Positions 35,712-47,818 of a DNA stretch of 64,000 nucleotides are shown here, in pieces; position 1 is the first letter of the stretch, and each line of letters begins with the position of its first letter. The notes beneath the pieces are model-generated. The model did not search any database. It was not told the origin of the DNA and saw only the letters and a list, made by a program, of their open reading frames with translations. Origin of the DNA: Paenibacillus sp. FSL K6-0276 (GTDB lineage: Bacteria > Bacillota > Bacilli > Paenibacillales > Paenibacillaceae). The position numbers were made by a program, and so were the translations under genes. Where the stretch lies: the NCBI RefSeq assembly GCF_037977235.1, contig NZ_CP150276.1:2976001-3040000 (forward strand), in the 5' to 3' direction.

Positions 35712-37498
35712 TTGGAAATATCATAAACAAGATTAGAAAGCAGGGCTTATTTCTCAAGCTGTTTCTCGTGACTCTCATTAGCATCGTAACCGTATCACTC
35801 CTGACGCTGGCTATTACGATCCGTATGTCAGAAAATTTATTTTTAAAGACCTTCAGCATAACGAACGGCAAACTACTGAATCAGATGAAGACAAACTTGG
35901 AGTCTTACAACAACGTTGTAGCTACGGGCGCTACAATGACAGCTCAGAATGGGGCCATCCGAAGCTATTTGTCTGGGGGAGAGACGGATGCAGTGACTCT
36001 TGCTATCAAAACCTACCAGATGACAGAAAGCATGCGTGCAGTCCGCTCCAACCTCAGTGCCTTTGATATTGGTATTATGATTGTAGGTGCGAATGGCAGA
36101 AGTTATTCAACCGATCCTTGGTATTGGTCTGCTACCGCTGAAGAACTGAAGAACCACACGATTACGAAAGCGACAGTGGCCCATCCTCAGCAAATTCTGT
36201 ACCAACTTTATCAAAAAGAGGATGGTAAAACTAAAAAGAAAGAGATCATGTTAGTGGCTTCTAAAGCTCTGTTTGATCATTCGACCGGCAGTATCTATGG
36301 CACTATGTACATTGCAATTCGTGATAGCGATTTTAAGACCTTCTATGCCAATTTTACGAGTGAAGGTAATGATGTTGTGTTGCTGAATGGAAAAGGACAA
36401 ATCGTATCCAGCAACAGGACAGAGTTAATTGGGCTGCTTGATCAACAGTTGCTTCAAGAAGTAGTTGCTGAACAGAGCTCAGGAGACAATGGAGAATCTG
36501 TCTATGTTATGGGGAATGAACGAGTAGTGTTCTCGGAATATTTGCCTGAATTTGATTTTTATTTGGTGAATTTGATCGATAAGAAAGCTGTGACTGGTCA
36601 GATGGTAAATGCCAAAGCAGTGTCGTTGACGATTATGGCTATCGTAGCAATTTCGCTTATTATTGTATTTTTAATTACAAGGAAAATGACGAAGTCCTTG
36701 CGTGTACTCGTTAAACAGATGTCGAGTATTCCTACAGGCGAGTTCGATAATCATGTAGATGTCACTAATAGTAGCTATGAAGTTAAGGAGTTAGGTAACG
36801 CCTTCAATTTCATGCTTGATTCACTTCATGATTATGTTGATAAGCTGATGGAGACCCAGAAGCAACAACGTAATGCGGAGCTGGCGGCACTCCAAATGCA
36901 GATCAATCCACATTTTTTATATAATACGCTAGCTTCTATCAAATTTCTGGTGCAGCAGGGCAATAAGGAAAAAGCAGCAGGAACGATAAATTCACTAATC
37001 TCACTTCTGCAAAATACGGTCAGTGATGTTCATTCTACCATTCCCGTTAGTCAAGAATTGGAGTCACTGAAGCATTATGTGTATATTAATCACGTGAGGT
37101 ACGGTGAGAAGATTCGTGTGAATTACTTTGTGGAGCCTGAGAGCTTGGATTATCATATGCCGAAGCTAATTCTTCAACCTTTTATCGAAAATGCATTCTT
37201 TCATGCATTCAACCTTAAAGATGAGGGAAGAATTCTCATCATGATTGCCGTGCAGGAAGATCAACTTGTATGTGAAGTTGTAGATAACGGTGATGGAATG
37301 GATCTTGACCCGAATTTGTTGGAAGAGGAGCAGCTACCAGCGTCGAAGCACAAACGCCAACTGTTCTCCGGGATCGGTATACGGAATGTGGATGACAGAA
37401 TCAAATTGTTATACGGAGAGAGATACGGGATTAATATTACAAGCAAACGGAATGAAGGTACACAAATCGTTATTACGCTTCCATTGTTAAAAAACTAA
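35708..37498 (+). CDS. YesM-type sensor histidine kinase
   Basis: 596 residues. TM1 ~14-36, extracellular dCache-like sensor, TM2 ~305-325, HAMP (ITRKMTKSLRVLVKQMSSIP), then His_kinase domain with His402 in MQINPHFLYNTLASIKFL and HATPase with QPFIENAFFHAF, DNGDGMD and GIGIRNVDDRIKL. This is the LytS/YesM class, which senses extracellular sugars, sometimes through a binding protein. Co-translated with the YesN gene and followed by a hairpin that separates it from the binding-protein gene. Confidence 0.93.
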   Translation: MIGNIINKIRKQGLFLKLFLVTLISIVTVSLLTLAITIRMSENLFLKTFSITNGKLLNQMKTNLESYNNVVATGATMTAQNGAIRSYLSGGETDAVTLAIKTYQMTESMRAVRSNLSAFDIGIMIVGANGRSYSTDPWYWSATAEELKNHTITKATVAHPQQILYQLYQKEDGKTKKKEIMLVASKALFDHSTGSIYGTMYIAIRDSDFKTFYANFTSEGNDVVLLNGKGQIVSSNRTELIGLLDQQLLQEVVAEQSSGDNGESVYVMGNERVVFSEYLPEFDFYLVNLIDKKAVTGQMVNAKAVSLTIMAIVAISLIIVFLITRKMTKSLRVLVKQMSSIPTGEFDNHVDVTNSSYEVKELGNAFNFMLDSLHDYVDKLMETQKQQRNAELAALQMQINPHFLYNTLASIKFLVQQGNKEKAAGTINSLISLLQNTVSDVHSTIPVSQELESLKHYVYINHVRYGEKIRVNYFVEPESLDYHMPKLILQPFIENAFFHAFNLKDEGRILIMIAVQEDQLVCEVVDNGDGMDLDPNLLEEEQLPASKHKRQLFSGIGIRNVDDRIKLLYGERYGINITSKRNEGTQIVITLPLLKN

Positions 37499-37613
37499 AA
37501 ATTTTACATGAATCTAAAAATAGTACCAGAGTCGAAATGAGAATCAAAATAGGACCCAATAATATCACCAAAGCTAACAAAGATACTGCCAAAGAAAACG
37601 AATACAAAATGAT

Positions 37614-37660
37614 AAGATGGAGGCGTAGCAGAGAAAACGCTTCCATCTTTATTATTTTTC
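37614..37660 (+). terminator. Leaky terminator between kinase and binding-protein genes
   Basis: AAGATGGAGGCGT (37614-37626) pairs with ACGCTTCCATCTT (37637-37649), 13 bp with one G-U, followed by TATTATTTTT. The 3' arm also resembles a weak cre. It may partly insulate the transporter genes from the regulator genes. Confidence 0.75.
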
Positions 37661-37683
37661 AGACTATCAAGGGGGTTTACGTA

Positions 37684-38994
37684 GTGAAAAAATTATTATC
37701 CGTAATGCTAGCTAGTGTGGTTCTACTGTCGGCATGTTCCACAGGTGGAACGAAAAATGAAACGAGCAACTCTGGTAACTCCGGAGCCGAAGGTAGTACC
37801 AAGCCAAAAGAGATTACAGTTTGGGCTTGGGACCCGGCGTTTAACATTGCCGCTATGAATGTTGCCAAAGATGCTTATGCGAAAGTTAATCCGGACGTAA
37901 CGGTTAACGTCGTTGAGAACGCGCAAGCTGATATCGTTCAAAAGCTGAACACGGGGCTAAACTCTGGTTCCACGAAGGGTCTGCCTAACATTGTACTGAT
38001 CGAAGATTATCGTGCGCAGAGCTTCTTGCAAGCGTATCCGGATTCCTTTTATGAATTGTCGGATGTTGTAAAGGCTGCTGACTTTGCGGATTATAAGATT
38101 GGCCCGACCAGTGTTGACGGCAAGCAGTACGGTGTTCCGTTTGATTCTGGTGTAACTGGAATGTATGTACGGACAGATTATCTCGAGCAAGCAGGCTACA
38201 GCCTGGATGCATTACAGGATATCGACTGGAAGCAATATATCGAGATTGGTAAAGCTGTTAAAGAGAAAACCGGCAAAAGCATGCTGACGCTTGATCCAAA
38301 TGATCTTGGACTTATCCGAGTAATGATCCAATCGGCGGGTGCATGGTATACGGGAGATGATGGTCAAACTCCGACCATAGAAGGCAACGCTGCTCTGAAA
38401 GAAGCACTTGAATTGTACAAGGAAATGATGGATTCTGGCATCGTGAAAGTAAATTCGGACTGGAGCCAATTTGTAGGCGCATTCAATGGTGGTGAAGTGG
38501 CTACTGTGCCGACAGGTAACTGGATTACACCTTCGATTAAAGCCGAAGCTTCCCAATCTGGTAAGTGGGCAGTAGCTCCACTACCTAAGCTAGCAACAAC
38601 AGAAGGCTCAGTCCACGCATCCAACCTTGGTGGTAGCTCCTGGTATGTAATGAATGTAGATGGTAAAGAAGCAGCAGCGGAGTTCCTTGCAAAGACTTTT
38701 GCTTCTGACGCTGAATTATATCAGACGTTGAATACAAAAGTTGGTGTTATCGGCACCTTGAAAGCTGCGGCGAGCGGTGAAGCTTACTCAGCTGCGGACG
38801 AGTTTTTCAAAGGCCAAAAGGTCGTATCTGACTTTGCAGCATGGACCGAGCAAATTCCTAACGTCAACTATGGCATGAACACTTACGCAATCGAGGACAT
38901 TATGGTTGTAGCGGTGCAATCTTACCTAGGTGGCAAAGATGTAGATACTGTTCTGAAAGATGCGCAGAAGCAAGCGGATACTCAAATTCGATAA
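37684..38994 (+). CDS. Sugar ABC transporter substrate-binding lipoprotein
   Basis: About 436 residues. Signal peptide with lipobox VVLLSACS (Cys ~19), Ser/Gly/Asn linker, then a family-1 periplasmic-binding fold (KEITVWAWDPAFNIAAMN; GVPFDSGVTGMYVRTDYLEQ; FNGGEVATVPTGNWITPSIK). Delivers an oligosaccharide to the MalF/MalG-type permeases encoded next. GTG 37684 has AAGGGGG upstream; the longer frame from 37537 runs through the hairpin and lacks a site. Adjacent beta-galactosidase suggests a galactosyl-oligosaccharide ligand. Confidence 0.93.
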   Translation: MKKLLSVMLASVVLLSACSTGGTKNETSNSGNSGAEGSTKPKEITVWAWDPAFNIAAMNVAKDAYAKVNPDVTVNVVENAQADIVQKLNTGLNSGSTKGLPNIVLIEDYRAQSFLQAYPDSFYELSDVVKAADFADYKIGPTSVDGKQYGVPFDSGVTGMYVRTDYLEQAGYSLDALQDIDWKQYIEIGKAVKEKTGKSMLTLDPNDLGLIRVMIQSAGAWYTGDDGQTPTIEGNAALKEALELYKEMMDSGIVKVNSDWSQFVGAFNGGEVATVPTGNWITPSIKAEASQSGKWAVAPLPKLATTEGSVHASNLGGSSWYVMNVDGKEAAAEFLAKTFASDAELYQTLNTKVGVIGTLKAAASGEAYSAADEFFKGQKVVSDFAAWTEQIPNVNYGMNTYAIEDIMVVAVQSYLGGKDVDTVLKDAQKQADTQIR

Positions 38995-39018
38995 TCGCAC
39001 TTAGGCTATACAACCGAT

Positions 39019-39083
39019 GCCCTTGCTCCTTCTTCTCCTGTAAATTGGATTCTACAGAAGGATGGGTAGCAGGGGCTTTCATC
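39019..39083 (+). terminator. Stem-loop between binding-protein and permease genes
   Basis: GCCCTTGCT (39019-39027) pairs with AGCAGGGGC (39068-39076); inner segments also pair (CTCCTGTA with TACAG-AAG). It probably raises binding-protein mRNA relative to the permeases by attenuation or 3' protection. Confidence 0.6.
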
Positions 39084-39104
39084 TCTAATATATAAGACAG
39101 AAGG

Positions 39105-40034
39105 GTGCGGAGTGGAGTGGAAACTGTAAAGACAGGGCTAAGCCCGCAAAAACAAAAGAGCTCTAAAGGGTCACGGCAGAACCATCTGACGGGTTGGTTA
39201 TTCGTCCTTGTGCCGGTCATCATGATCAGTATTTTCTATTTTTATCCAATGATCCAAGCTTTAATTCTATCCTTTAAGACGGGTAGAGGAAGCAATCTTC
39301 ATTTTACCGGATTTGATAACTATATTCGATTGTTTAGCGATACCACGTTCCTTACAGCCGTCAAAAACACATTTATTTACTTAATTATTCAGGTCCCAGT
39401 CATGCTGGTGCTGGCTCTCTTTATCGCTGTGTTGCTTAATGACGAAAGACTGAAATTCAAAGGTTTTTTCAGAACGGCCATATTTCTGCCGACGGTAACG
39501 TCACTTGTAGCGTACTCCGTTGTTTTTAAGTACATGTTTGGAGCCGAAGGTATCATCAATAAATTTCTAGTGAATCTGCATTTAATCAGCGAACCGATTC
39601 AGTGGATTACTGACCCCTTTTGGGCCAAAGTTACGATCATCATTGCCATCACTTGGCGCTTTGCTGGCTATAATATGATTTTCTATTTGTCATCCCTACA
39701 AAATGTCGACAAATCTATTTATGAAGCTGCTCACATCGATGGCGCCAGTGCATTTACTCAATTTTTCAAAATTACAATTCCCCTATTGAAGCCGATTATC
39801 TTGTTTACGACGATAACATCGACCATTGGAACACTTCAGTTGTTTGACGAGGTGGTTAACATCACGAAAGGTGGACCCGGCAATGCAACCATGTCGATTT
39901 CCCAATATATTTATAACCTTTCTTTTGAATACACGCCTGACTTCGGATACGCTGCAACCGTCTCCTACTCGATTGTTGTAATGGTGCTCATTCTGACGCT
40001 AATTCAGAACAAAATAGGAGGAGACAAGAGATAA
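39105..40034 (+). CDS. Sugar ABC importer permease, MalF type
   Basis: About 309 residues with six membrane helices and the MalF-type EAA loop (YEAAHIDGASAFTQFFKITI, then PLLKPI). An N-terminal helix at ~28-48 is preceded by a basic tail. Pairs with the next permease. The start is uncertain: GTG 39105 has a close AGAAGG, and an in-frame GTG at 39117 is an alternative with GCGGAG upstream. No ATPase gene is in the operon, so a shared MsmX/UgpC-type ATPase encoded elsewhere is expected. Confidence 0.9.
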   Translation: MRSGVETVKTGLSPQKQKSSKGSRQNHLTGWLFVLVPVIMISIFYFYPMIQALILSFKTGRGSNLHFTGFDNYIRLFSDTTFLTAVKNTFIYLIIQVPVMLVLALFIAVLLNDERLKFKGFFRTAIFLPTVTSLVAYSVVFKYMFGAEGIINKFLVNLHLISEPIQWITDPFWAKVTIIIAITWRFAGYNMIFYLSSLQNVDKSIYEAAHIDGASAFTQFFKITIPLLKPIILFTTITSTIGTLQLFDEVVNITKGGPGNATMSISQYIYNLSFEYTPDFGYAATVSYSIVVMVLILTLIQNKIGGDKR

Positions 40035-40855
40035 TGAAAACTAAACGCATGTTTACTTACCTGTTTCTAATCATCGCTGCGCTGATCTCTATCTTTCCAT
40101 TTATCTGGATGATTATTAGTGCCACGAATCAGTCGGTTGATGTAACTAAAGGGACATTGCTGCCCGGTGCGCATCTCTTTAAGAATATAGACAATTTATT
40201 TAGTTCCGTAGATATGTGGCAAGCCCTTTGGAACTCCGCAAAAATCTCTGTGGTGACTACTGTGCTTTCACTGCTGGTAGCATCGGCGGCTGGATATGGT
40301 TTTGAAATGTACCGTAGCCGGAGTAAAGATATCGTATTTAATATTTTACTAGCTTCAATGATGATTCCATTTGCAGCGATCATGGTACCTCTATTTCAAA
40401 TGTTCGCCAAAGTATCAAGTGTGATACCGTTTCTTGGTATCGATACAGCAGCGGCAGTCATTTTACCGACATTCACAACAGCATTCCTAATTTTCTTCTT
40501 TCGTCAAAGCACAAAAATGTTTCCTAAGGATATGATGGAAGCCGGCCGCATCGATGGTCTTTCGGAATTTGGTTTATTCTTCCGCATCTATATGCCGACG
40601 ATGAAATCAACTTATGCCGCCGCTGCGATTATCACCTTCCTAAATAGCTGGAACAATTATCTATGGCCGCTGATTGTATTGCAATCACAAGAAAATATGA
40701 CCGTGCCACTTCTAATCTCGAATCTTGGATCGGGTTATGCCCCTGACTATGGTTTGATTATGTCTGCGATTGTCATTACGACTCTGCCGACTGCACTTGT
40801 ATTCTTTATGATGCAAAAGCAATTTGTGGCAGGGATGACGGGTTCAGTTAAATAA
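40034..40855 (+). CDS. Sugar ABC importer permease, MalG type
   Basis: 273 residues with six membrane helices and the EAA motif MEAGRIDGLSEFGLFFRIYM. The ATG shares its A with the previous stop (TAATG), so translation is coupled; AGGAGG lies upstream. Ends in GMTGSVK, a typical MalG C terminus. With the MalF-type partner and the lipoprotein it forms the CUT1-family importer of this operon. Confidence 0.93.
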   Translation: MKTKRMFTYLFLIIAALISIFPFIWMIISATNQSVDVTKGTLLPGAHLFKNIDNLFSSVDMWQALWNSAKISVVTTVLSLLVASAAGYGFEMYRSRSKDIVFNILLASMMIPFAAIMVPLFQMFAKVSSVIPFLGIDTAAAVILPTFTTAFLIFFFRQSTKMFPKDMMEAGRIDGLSEFGLFFRIYMPTMKSTYAAAAIITFLNSWNNYLWPLIVLQSQENMTVPLLISNLGSGYAPDYGLIMSAIVITTLPTALVFFMMQKQFVAGMTGSVK

Positions 40856-40893
40856 GTTAGCGATCATTTTAAGAAAAGAAGGAGGAAAATTAG

Positions 40894-43962
<3,069 letters not shown>

Positions 43963-43977
43963 TTTGAGACGGATAAC

Positions 43978-44012
43978 GGTTGCCCCAATTGTAAGGTTGG
44001 GGCAACCAAATC
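43978..44012 (+). terminator. Operon-end terminator
   Basis: GGTTGCCCCAA (43978-43988) pairs exactly with TTGGGGCAACC (43997-44007). Confidence 0.75.
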
Positions 44013-44050
44013 CTATTTGTGAATGATGAAATAGTTATAAAATACATAAT

Positions 44051-44064
44051 TGTAATCGGTTATA
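44051..44064 (+). promoter_or_regulatory. Orphan cre-like sequence
   Basis: TGTAATCGGTTATA matches 13 of 14 cre positions, but only a Shine-Dalgarno-like GGGAGGTG and a three-codon ORF follow. It may be the leftover leader of a deleted gene. Confidence 0.35.
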
Positions 44065-44150
44065 TTTTATGAGGGAGGTGTTTAAAATCTAGAAAATGAT
44101 GTAGTCACAATGATGGACGCTGTTAAAAGAGAAGTGGTTACAAGATCATT

Positions 44151-44537
44151 TTATGTAGAAGGGGTATCTAGATCTAATACTTGATTGACAACATCCCCTT
44201 TCTTTAGTGCTGCATCACTAAATACGATTGTTTTCACATTGCTCCAGACAATTCTTTGTGGACTAGTAGCATATAAATTGAATATCGCTGAATCAAACGA
44301 ATCGCCATCTGCTTTACCGACGAAAGTTTTCTGTTGCTGGCTCTGACCTGCCTCTTTCTTGGCAATGCCACTAAAGTTAACCATTTGGATATAAACAACG
44401 ACTTTGTTATCTATATAATCGACTCCTAATGTATTTACATAGACCATATGCTCAATTTCTTTTGATCCCCAACAACCTGTAAGCAGCATGGAGAGTAGAA
44501 CGGTAACAAGAATGCATCGGATCAATTTTCCTTTCAA
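44151..44537 (-). pseudogene. N-terminal fragment of a Ger(x)C spore germination lipoprotein
   Basis: 128 codons. Signal peptide and lipobox LLTGCWGSKEIE are the hallmark start of GerAC/GerBC-type germinant-receptor C subunits, continued by VNTLGVDYIDNKVVVYIQMV and TSPQRIVWSNVKTIVFSDAA. Complete family members have about 380 residues; this frame stops after VLDLDTPST, so the C-terminal two thirds are lost. The A and B subunit genes are absent. Evidence of a sporulating ancestor. Confidence 0.8.
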
Positions 44538-44628
44538 TGGTCTCGATTTTCTTTACCAAAGCATTAATCATTTAAATTTCATGTACAATAGTTCATATGA
44601 TTAAACCATTAAACCAAAGGGGCGGCCT

Positions 44629-44796
44629 ATGGATAGACAAGATCGCTTGATGAATCTCGCTGAGGGATTTCGTGAATGCAGCAAGGCTCTAGCAGCCATT
44701 GGAGATGAGACACGTCAATCTATCATTATTGCTTTAATTGAAGGTGAAAGTATAGCGTTTTTGAAACGGGAATTGGAGACTGACCGCTTAATTTAG
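44629..44796 (+). pseudogene. ArsR-family regulator fragment
   Basis: 56 codons: NLAEGFRECSKALAAIGDET, RQSIIIALIEGES match the start of ArsR-family winged-helix proteins, but the recognition helix is missing and the frame goes straight to a typical C-terminal end (LKRELETDRLI). An internal deletion probably removed the DNA-binding core. A Shine-Dalgarno-like AAAGGGG is kept. Confidence 0.65.
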
Positions 44797-44808
44797 AGAC
44801 AAAATAAA

Positions 44809-44846
44809 AAGCAACCCACTAGTCATTATTGGTGGGTTGCTTATCT
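44809..44846 (+). terminator. Terminator of the ArsR remnant
   Basis: AAGCAACCCAC (44809-44819) pairs with GTGGGTTGCTT (44832-44842), followed by ATCTTTT. Confidence 0.75.
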
Positions 44847-44886
44847 TTTAAATATGAAGATTGACGCATTCTATTCAAATTGTATC

Positions 44887-45150
44887 CTATCTCTCAACTA
44901 CAGTTTCACCTTCAATTAACACGGGTTGATAATAAGTGTTGTTGGGCAGGTCTTTTTTTCCTTGCAGTTTCTTAATGACCCAATCTGCTGCATCTCGTCC
45001 CATAGTTTCTTGTGGATGTGTCAAAGTGGTTAGTTTGATGTTCGCATTTTTGGCGATATAGGAATTGTCCTGCCCAATAATCGATAATTCCTCCGGAATA
45101 GCGATATCCAACTGTCTGCAGGCATTGACCACTTCCAACCCGACGACTAC
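44887..45150 (-). pseudogene. C-terminal fragment of a LacI/AraR-type sugar regulator
   Basis: About 88 codons matching the end of the LacI/GalR effector domain, closest in style to Ara[59 protein letters not shown]. The DNA-binding domain and most of the effector domain are absent; upstream sequence does not match. Nonfunctional remnant. Confidence 0.7.
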
Positions 45151-45249
45151 GCGAACCAACGCACCTTCTACTGACGGCACTGCAACTTTCACCCTGTTCT
45201 GGAGTGTAAGACAGTCGAAGAGAGCGACTGGAAGCAATGTCGCTATCAC

Positions 45250-45330
45250 GTTGTATCATTAACTTTAACAACAGACCAAATTATTGCTTATGCAAAACTT
45301 GTTAACTTGGAATATGTAGTTATTAAATAA
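45250..45330 (+). pseudogene. Possible C-terminal fragment of an unknown gene
   Basis: The frame [20 protein letters not shown], then YVVIK and TAA (45328-45330), is followed at once by a very strong terminator, as if it were the end of a gene whose body was deleted. Not assignable to a family. Confidence 0.3.
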
Positions 45331-45352
45331 TTTCAAAGCACCCTGAATCTTG

Positions 45353-45400
45353 AAAAAGCAAAAAAAGAACCTTTTTATTAAGGTTCTTTTTTTGCTTTTC
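45353..45400 (+). terminator. Long symmetric terminator
   Basis: A ~20-bp stem (AAAAGCAAAAAAAGAACCTT with its complement) around a short loop; T-rich on the plus strand and A-rich on the other, so it can act in both directions. Confidence 0.85.
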
Positions 45401-45526
45401 CTTAGTTTGTTCACCGTATGCTTCTATGTTAGCATGTAAATTAGGTTTGAGAAAAATGACGGTGGTCAAGCTAAGTTTCGACAATTTAATTACATGTGAT
45501 TTTAAGACAGAGAGGATTTTTCGAAA

Positions 45527-45976
45527 ATGAAGCACCCATTTATATTGAATGCCGTATGGAACGGCGGTCGTAATAGTGATGGAATGATTGAAGCTGGACA
45601 ACTCAAGACTCAAATCTCCATTCCGAAGGAAATGGGAGGACCCGGAGTTGGAACGAATCCTGATGAGATGCTTCTAGGTGCCGCGGCAACCTGCTATCTC
45701 ATTACACTAGCAGCTATGCTGGAGCGATCAGGGCTTACGACTTCCAGTCTGACCTTAATGTCAGAGGCGACAGTAGATGTAACAAATAACATTTTTACAT
45801 ATGAAGCCATCAAACATTCACCCATCATCACACTTATCAAAGATGCGTCAGAGGACGATATTGATAAAGCAATTCGTATTGCCCACAAAGCAGAAGGCTC
45901 CTGCATGATTTCCAGAGCTGTAGCAGGAAACGTACAAATTACCACAGAACCAACAGTGCTGACATCAAGTTTGTAA
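45527..45976 (+). CDS. OsmC-family protein (SACOL1771-like)
   Basis: 149 residues with the OsmC fold: GGPGVGTNPDEMLLGAAATC carries the first conserved Cys region and KAEGSCMISRAVAGNVQI the second. This subgroup is annotated as peroxiredoxin-like and is expected to reduce organic hydroperoxides. GAGAGG about 11 bases before the ATG. It is the only gene between 44 and 48.6 kb that looks intact. Confidence 0.85.
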   Translation: MKHPFILNAVWNGGRNSDGMIEAGQLKTQISIPKEMGGPGVGTNPDEMLLGAAATCYLITLAAMLERSGLTTSSLTLMSEATVDVTNNIFTYEAIKHSPIITLIKDASEDDIDKAIRIAHKAEGSCMISRAVAGNVQITTEPTVLTSSL

Positions 45977-46029
45977 GGGTAGGTTCTTAAGGTGTTATCC
46001 TTTAGGTAATCAGAGAGGAGACGTTAACT

Positions 46030-46317
46030 TTGAATGTTGAGTTGTATAAGGATTTGATCAAGGATGAACGTGGGAATTATTACGTAGCGGTACAAAAAGA
46101 GGGCAATGAACTGACTTTGGTAAACGCAATGTTCGAACGATCTTACCGGATCTGTGGGAATTTAATAAAGAGTTCAAAAAGAAATATGCGGAATACTAGC
46201 ACCAGTTCATCGGCAAAATGATTATGGATATGCTACGGCACGATATTGTATTCGCGTCCAAAGATGATGGACATGGACGAATGCATGATCTGGCTGCGGT
46301 TTCCAGCGATTATAAGG
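46030..46317 (+). pseudogene. Broken gene of unknown family
   Basis: AGAGAGGAG lies before a TTGAATG start. Frame 1 (VELYKDLIKDERGNYYVAVQ, then KEGNELTLVNAMFERS) is lost near 46140; another frame continues as LPDLWEFNKEFKKKYAEY, a TAG at 46195-46197, then HQFIGKMIMDMLRHDIVFAS and HGRMHDLAAVSSDYK. The three pieces read as one ~95-residue protein damaged by a frameshift and a nonsense mutation. Family not recognised. Confidence 0.5.
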
Positions 46318-46715
46318 TAAGGACGTCCGATAACCGCCCGTCCGGCCCCACCTGAATCACCGGAGCTATGGCTGCTGGGTACAAACAAGAAAAGTGCGGC
46401 ATATGCTGCCGAGTTTGGAGCAGTCTATGTGTTTAGTCAATTCATGAGCGATGTAGCTGGGGGAGAGATTTTGCAGGCTTACCGAGAAGCACTTCTGAGT
46501 TGACATTATTCCAACAAGAAGGCTCAGCCGAAGAGAAGTCCAAGCTCTTGGAACGCAAGTTGCTGGTAGGCACACCCGAAAGGATTAAAGAAAAGCTGGA
46601 ACAGTTATCTCACTTGTATGAAGTTGATGAATTCATTATCGTTACTATGATTCCAGACTATGAGAAACGGCTGCATTCGTTTGAGCTGCTTGCCCGTGCT
46701 TGCTTGAATTTTTAA
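46318..46715 (+). pseudogene. Luciferase-like (LLM) flavin monooxygenase remnant
   Basis: RPITARPAPPESPELWLLGT, NKKSAAYAAEFGAVYVFSQF and MSDVAGGEILQAYREALLS end at a TGA at 46501-46503. After a gap in homology another frame gives KLLVGTPERIKEKLEQL and VDEFIIVTMIPDYEKRLHSF to 46715. Both match the C-terminal third of LLM-class flavin-dependent oxidoreductases; the N-terminal two thirds and the piece between are gone. Confidence 0.7.
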
Positions 46716-46770
46716 CTAATGAATAAGAAAGAGATCCTCTTGCTAAGCTTCCTCGGTATGATTTGATTTA

Positions 46771-47115
46771 CTCACGCAAGCTCGTGTATTCGCAGGATTT
46801 CACCCACCTTGAGATTTGGTTGATGAATGAAGAGAGCCAGGTTTGCTAAGATGTACGGTCAGAAGGCGTGCGGGAATAGAGGAGGGAGTAGTTCCACCCA
46901 ATTTGTTCCACTTGCTGCACGTATTCTCCACGATACCCCTAGCGATTTTCACTCCCATGTCTCAACGGGTCAAATGCCCTTTCATTCCTTCGTTACACCT
47001 ATCTAAGGTGTGGAGGTCGGGCTTTCTAACGGAACGGGTCGGAGTCCTTTTGCGTAACATCTACCGATACTTCGTGCTTTCTTTGTAATCCTGCGAATAA
47101 ACCAACTTACGTGAG
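46771..47115. repeat. 345-bp element bounded by 29-bp imperfect inverted repeats
   Basis: The left end 46771-46799 (CTCACGCAAG...ATTCGCAGGATT) and right end 47087-47115 (AATCCTGCGAAT...CTTACGTGAG) are inverted copies matching at 25 of 29 positions, with a perfect inner 12 bp. The interior has no convincing gene. It lies directly downstream of an IS110-family transposase remnant on the minus strand, so it may be the noncoding end of that element or a MITE. Confidence 0.6.
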
Positions 47116-47121
47116 TTGGTA

Positions 47122-47490
47122 TTAAGCTGCCAATGCAAAGACTTTACTTGGGTTGTAGGCTTCATCGCTGCGTGCCATTCCGACTAAAAGACGGGCCAGC
47201 TTTCCGCATAACTTCATGATGAACTTCATCTTTTTAAGCTTTTTAACCTGGACGTTATGTTGATGAAAAGCCTTAAATTCTTCGTTAACATGACCATGCA
47301 CATCGTGATTAAATAAAGGAAGTGTCGAAGGCGCGGGCGGCCTCGTTTACTCAACGACATCTGACCTTTCCATTTTCCCGAACTTGCTTCGGTCAAAATT
47401 TAGACCTGCGTAACGCAGTAGTGCGTTACCATGCGTGAAACCGCTCAGATCGCCTGATTCCCCTAGAACGCCAGTTAAATAAGTCGCACT
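47122..47490 (-). mobile_element. IS110-family transposase remnant (C-terminal part, frameshifted)
   Basis: Minus-strand frames give LTGVLGESGDLSGFTHGNAL, LRYAGLNFDRSKFGK, then in another frame NEEFKAFHQHNVQVKK, MKLCGKLARLLVGMARSDEA, YNPSKV and a stop at 47122-47124. This order matches the C-terminal Tnp domain of IS110/IS116/IS902 transposases. The DEDD catalytic domain is absent and a segment at the frame change (KRGRxRLR region) is lost. It interrupts the CotJC remnant region. Confidence 0.7.
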
Positions 47491-47492
47491 TA

Positions 47493-47748
47493 TGAGAACG
47501 CTGGTGGCGTACCATTTACTGCTACCTACATTCAAGCAAAAGGTGATCCGATTGCGGATCTCTACGAGGATATTGCGGCGGAGGAGATGGCGAGAGCAAC
47601 TTATCAGTGGCTAATTGATCTTACAGACGATGTTGATCTTCAAGACAGTCTGAAGTTTTTACGGGAGCGTGAGATCGTGTATTCGCTGCGATTTCGGGAA
47701 GCGGTGGAAATACTCAAGGAAAAACGTGACGAGAAGATATTTTATTAG
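47493..47748 (+). pseudogene. C-terminal fragment of spore coat protein CotJC (manganese catalase family)
   Basis: ENAGGVPFTATYIQAKGDPI, ADLYEDIAAEEMARATYQWL and DVDLQDSLKFLREREIVYSL match the second half of CotJC, including metal-ligand Glu/His-region helices, ending at TAG 47746-47748. The N-terminal half is replaced by IS110 sequence, so the gene appears to have been truncated by that insertion or a later deletion. Confidence 0.75.
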
Positions 47749-47752
47749 ATAT

Positions 47753-47795
47753 AAACCTCTCAGCAGTGTAGTTTAACTGCAGGGAGGTTTTTTAT
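47753..47795 (+). terminator. Terminator of the former cotJ operon
   Basis: AAACCTC...CAG pairs with CTG...GAGGTTT, followed by a T run (47788-47793). Confidence 0.7.
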
Positions 47796-47818
47796 GGTTT
47801 AAATTAGTCTCTACCTTG

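Noticed and set aside
44111..44182. Short ORF MMDAVKREVVTRSFYVEGVS
   Set aside because: 24 codons with no ribosome binding site at the right distance, partly antisense to the Ger(x)C fragment.
46843..47088. 81-codon plus-strand ORF
   Set aside because: It lies wholly inside the inverted-repeat-bounded element, has no ribosome binding site and an unnatural composition; the region looks noncoding.
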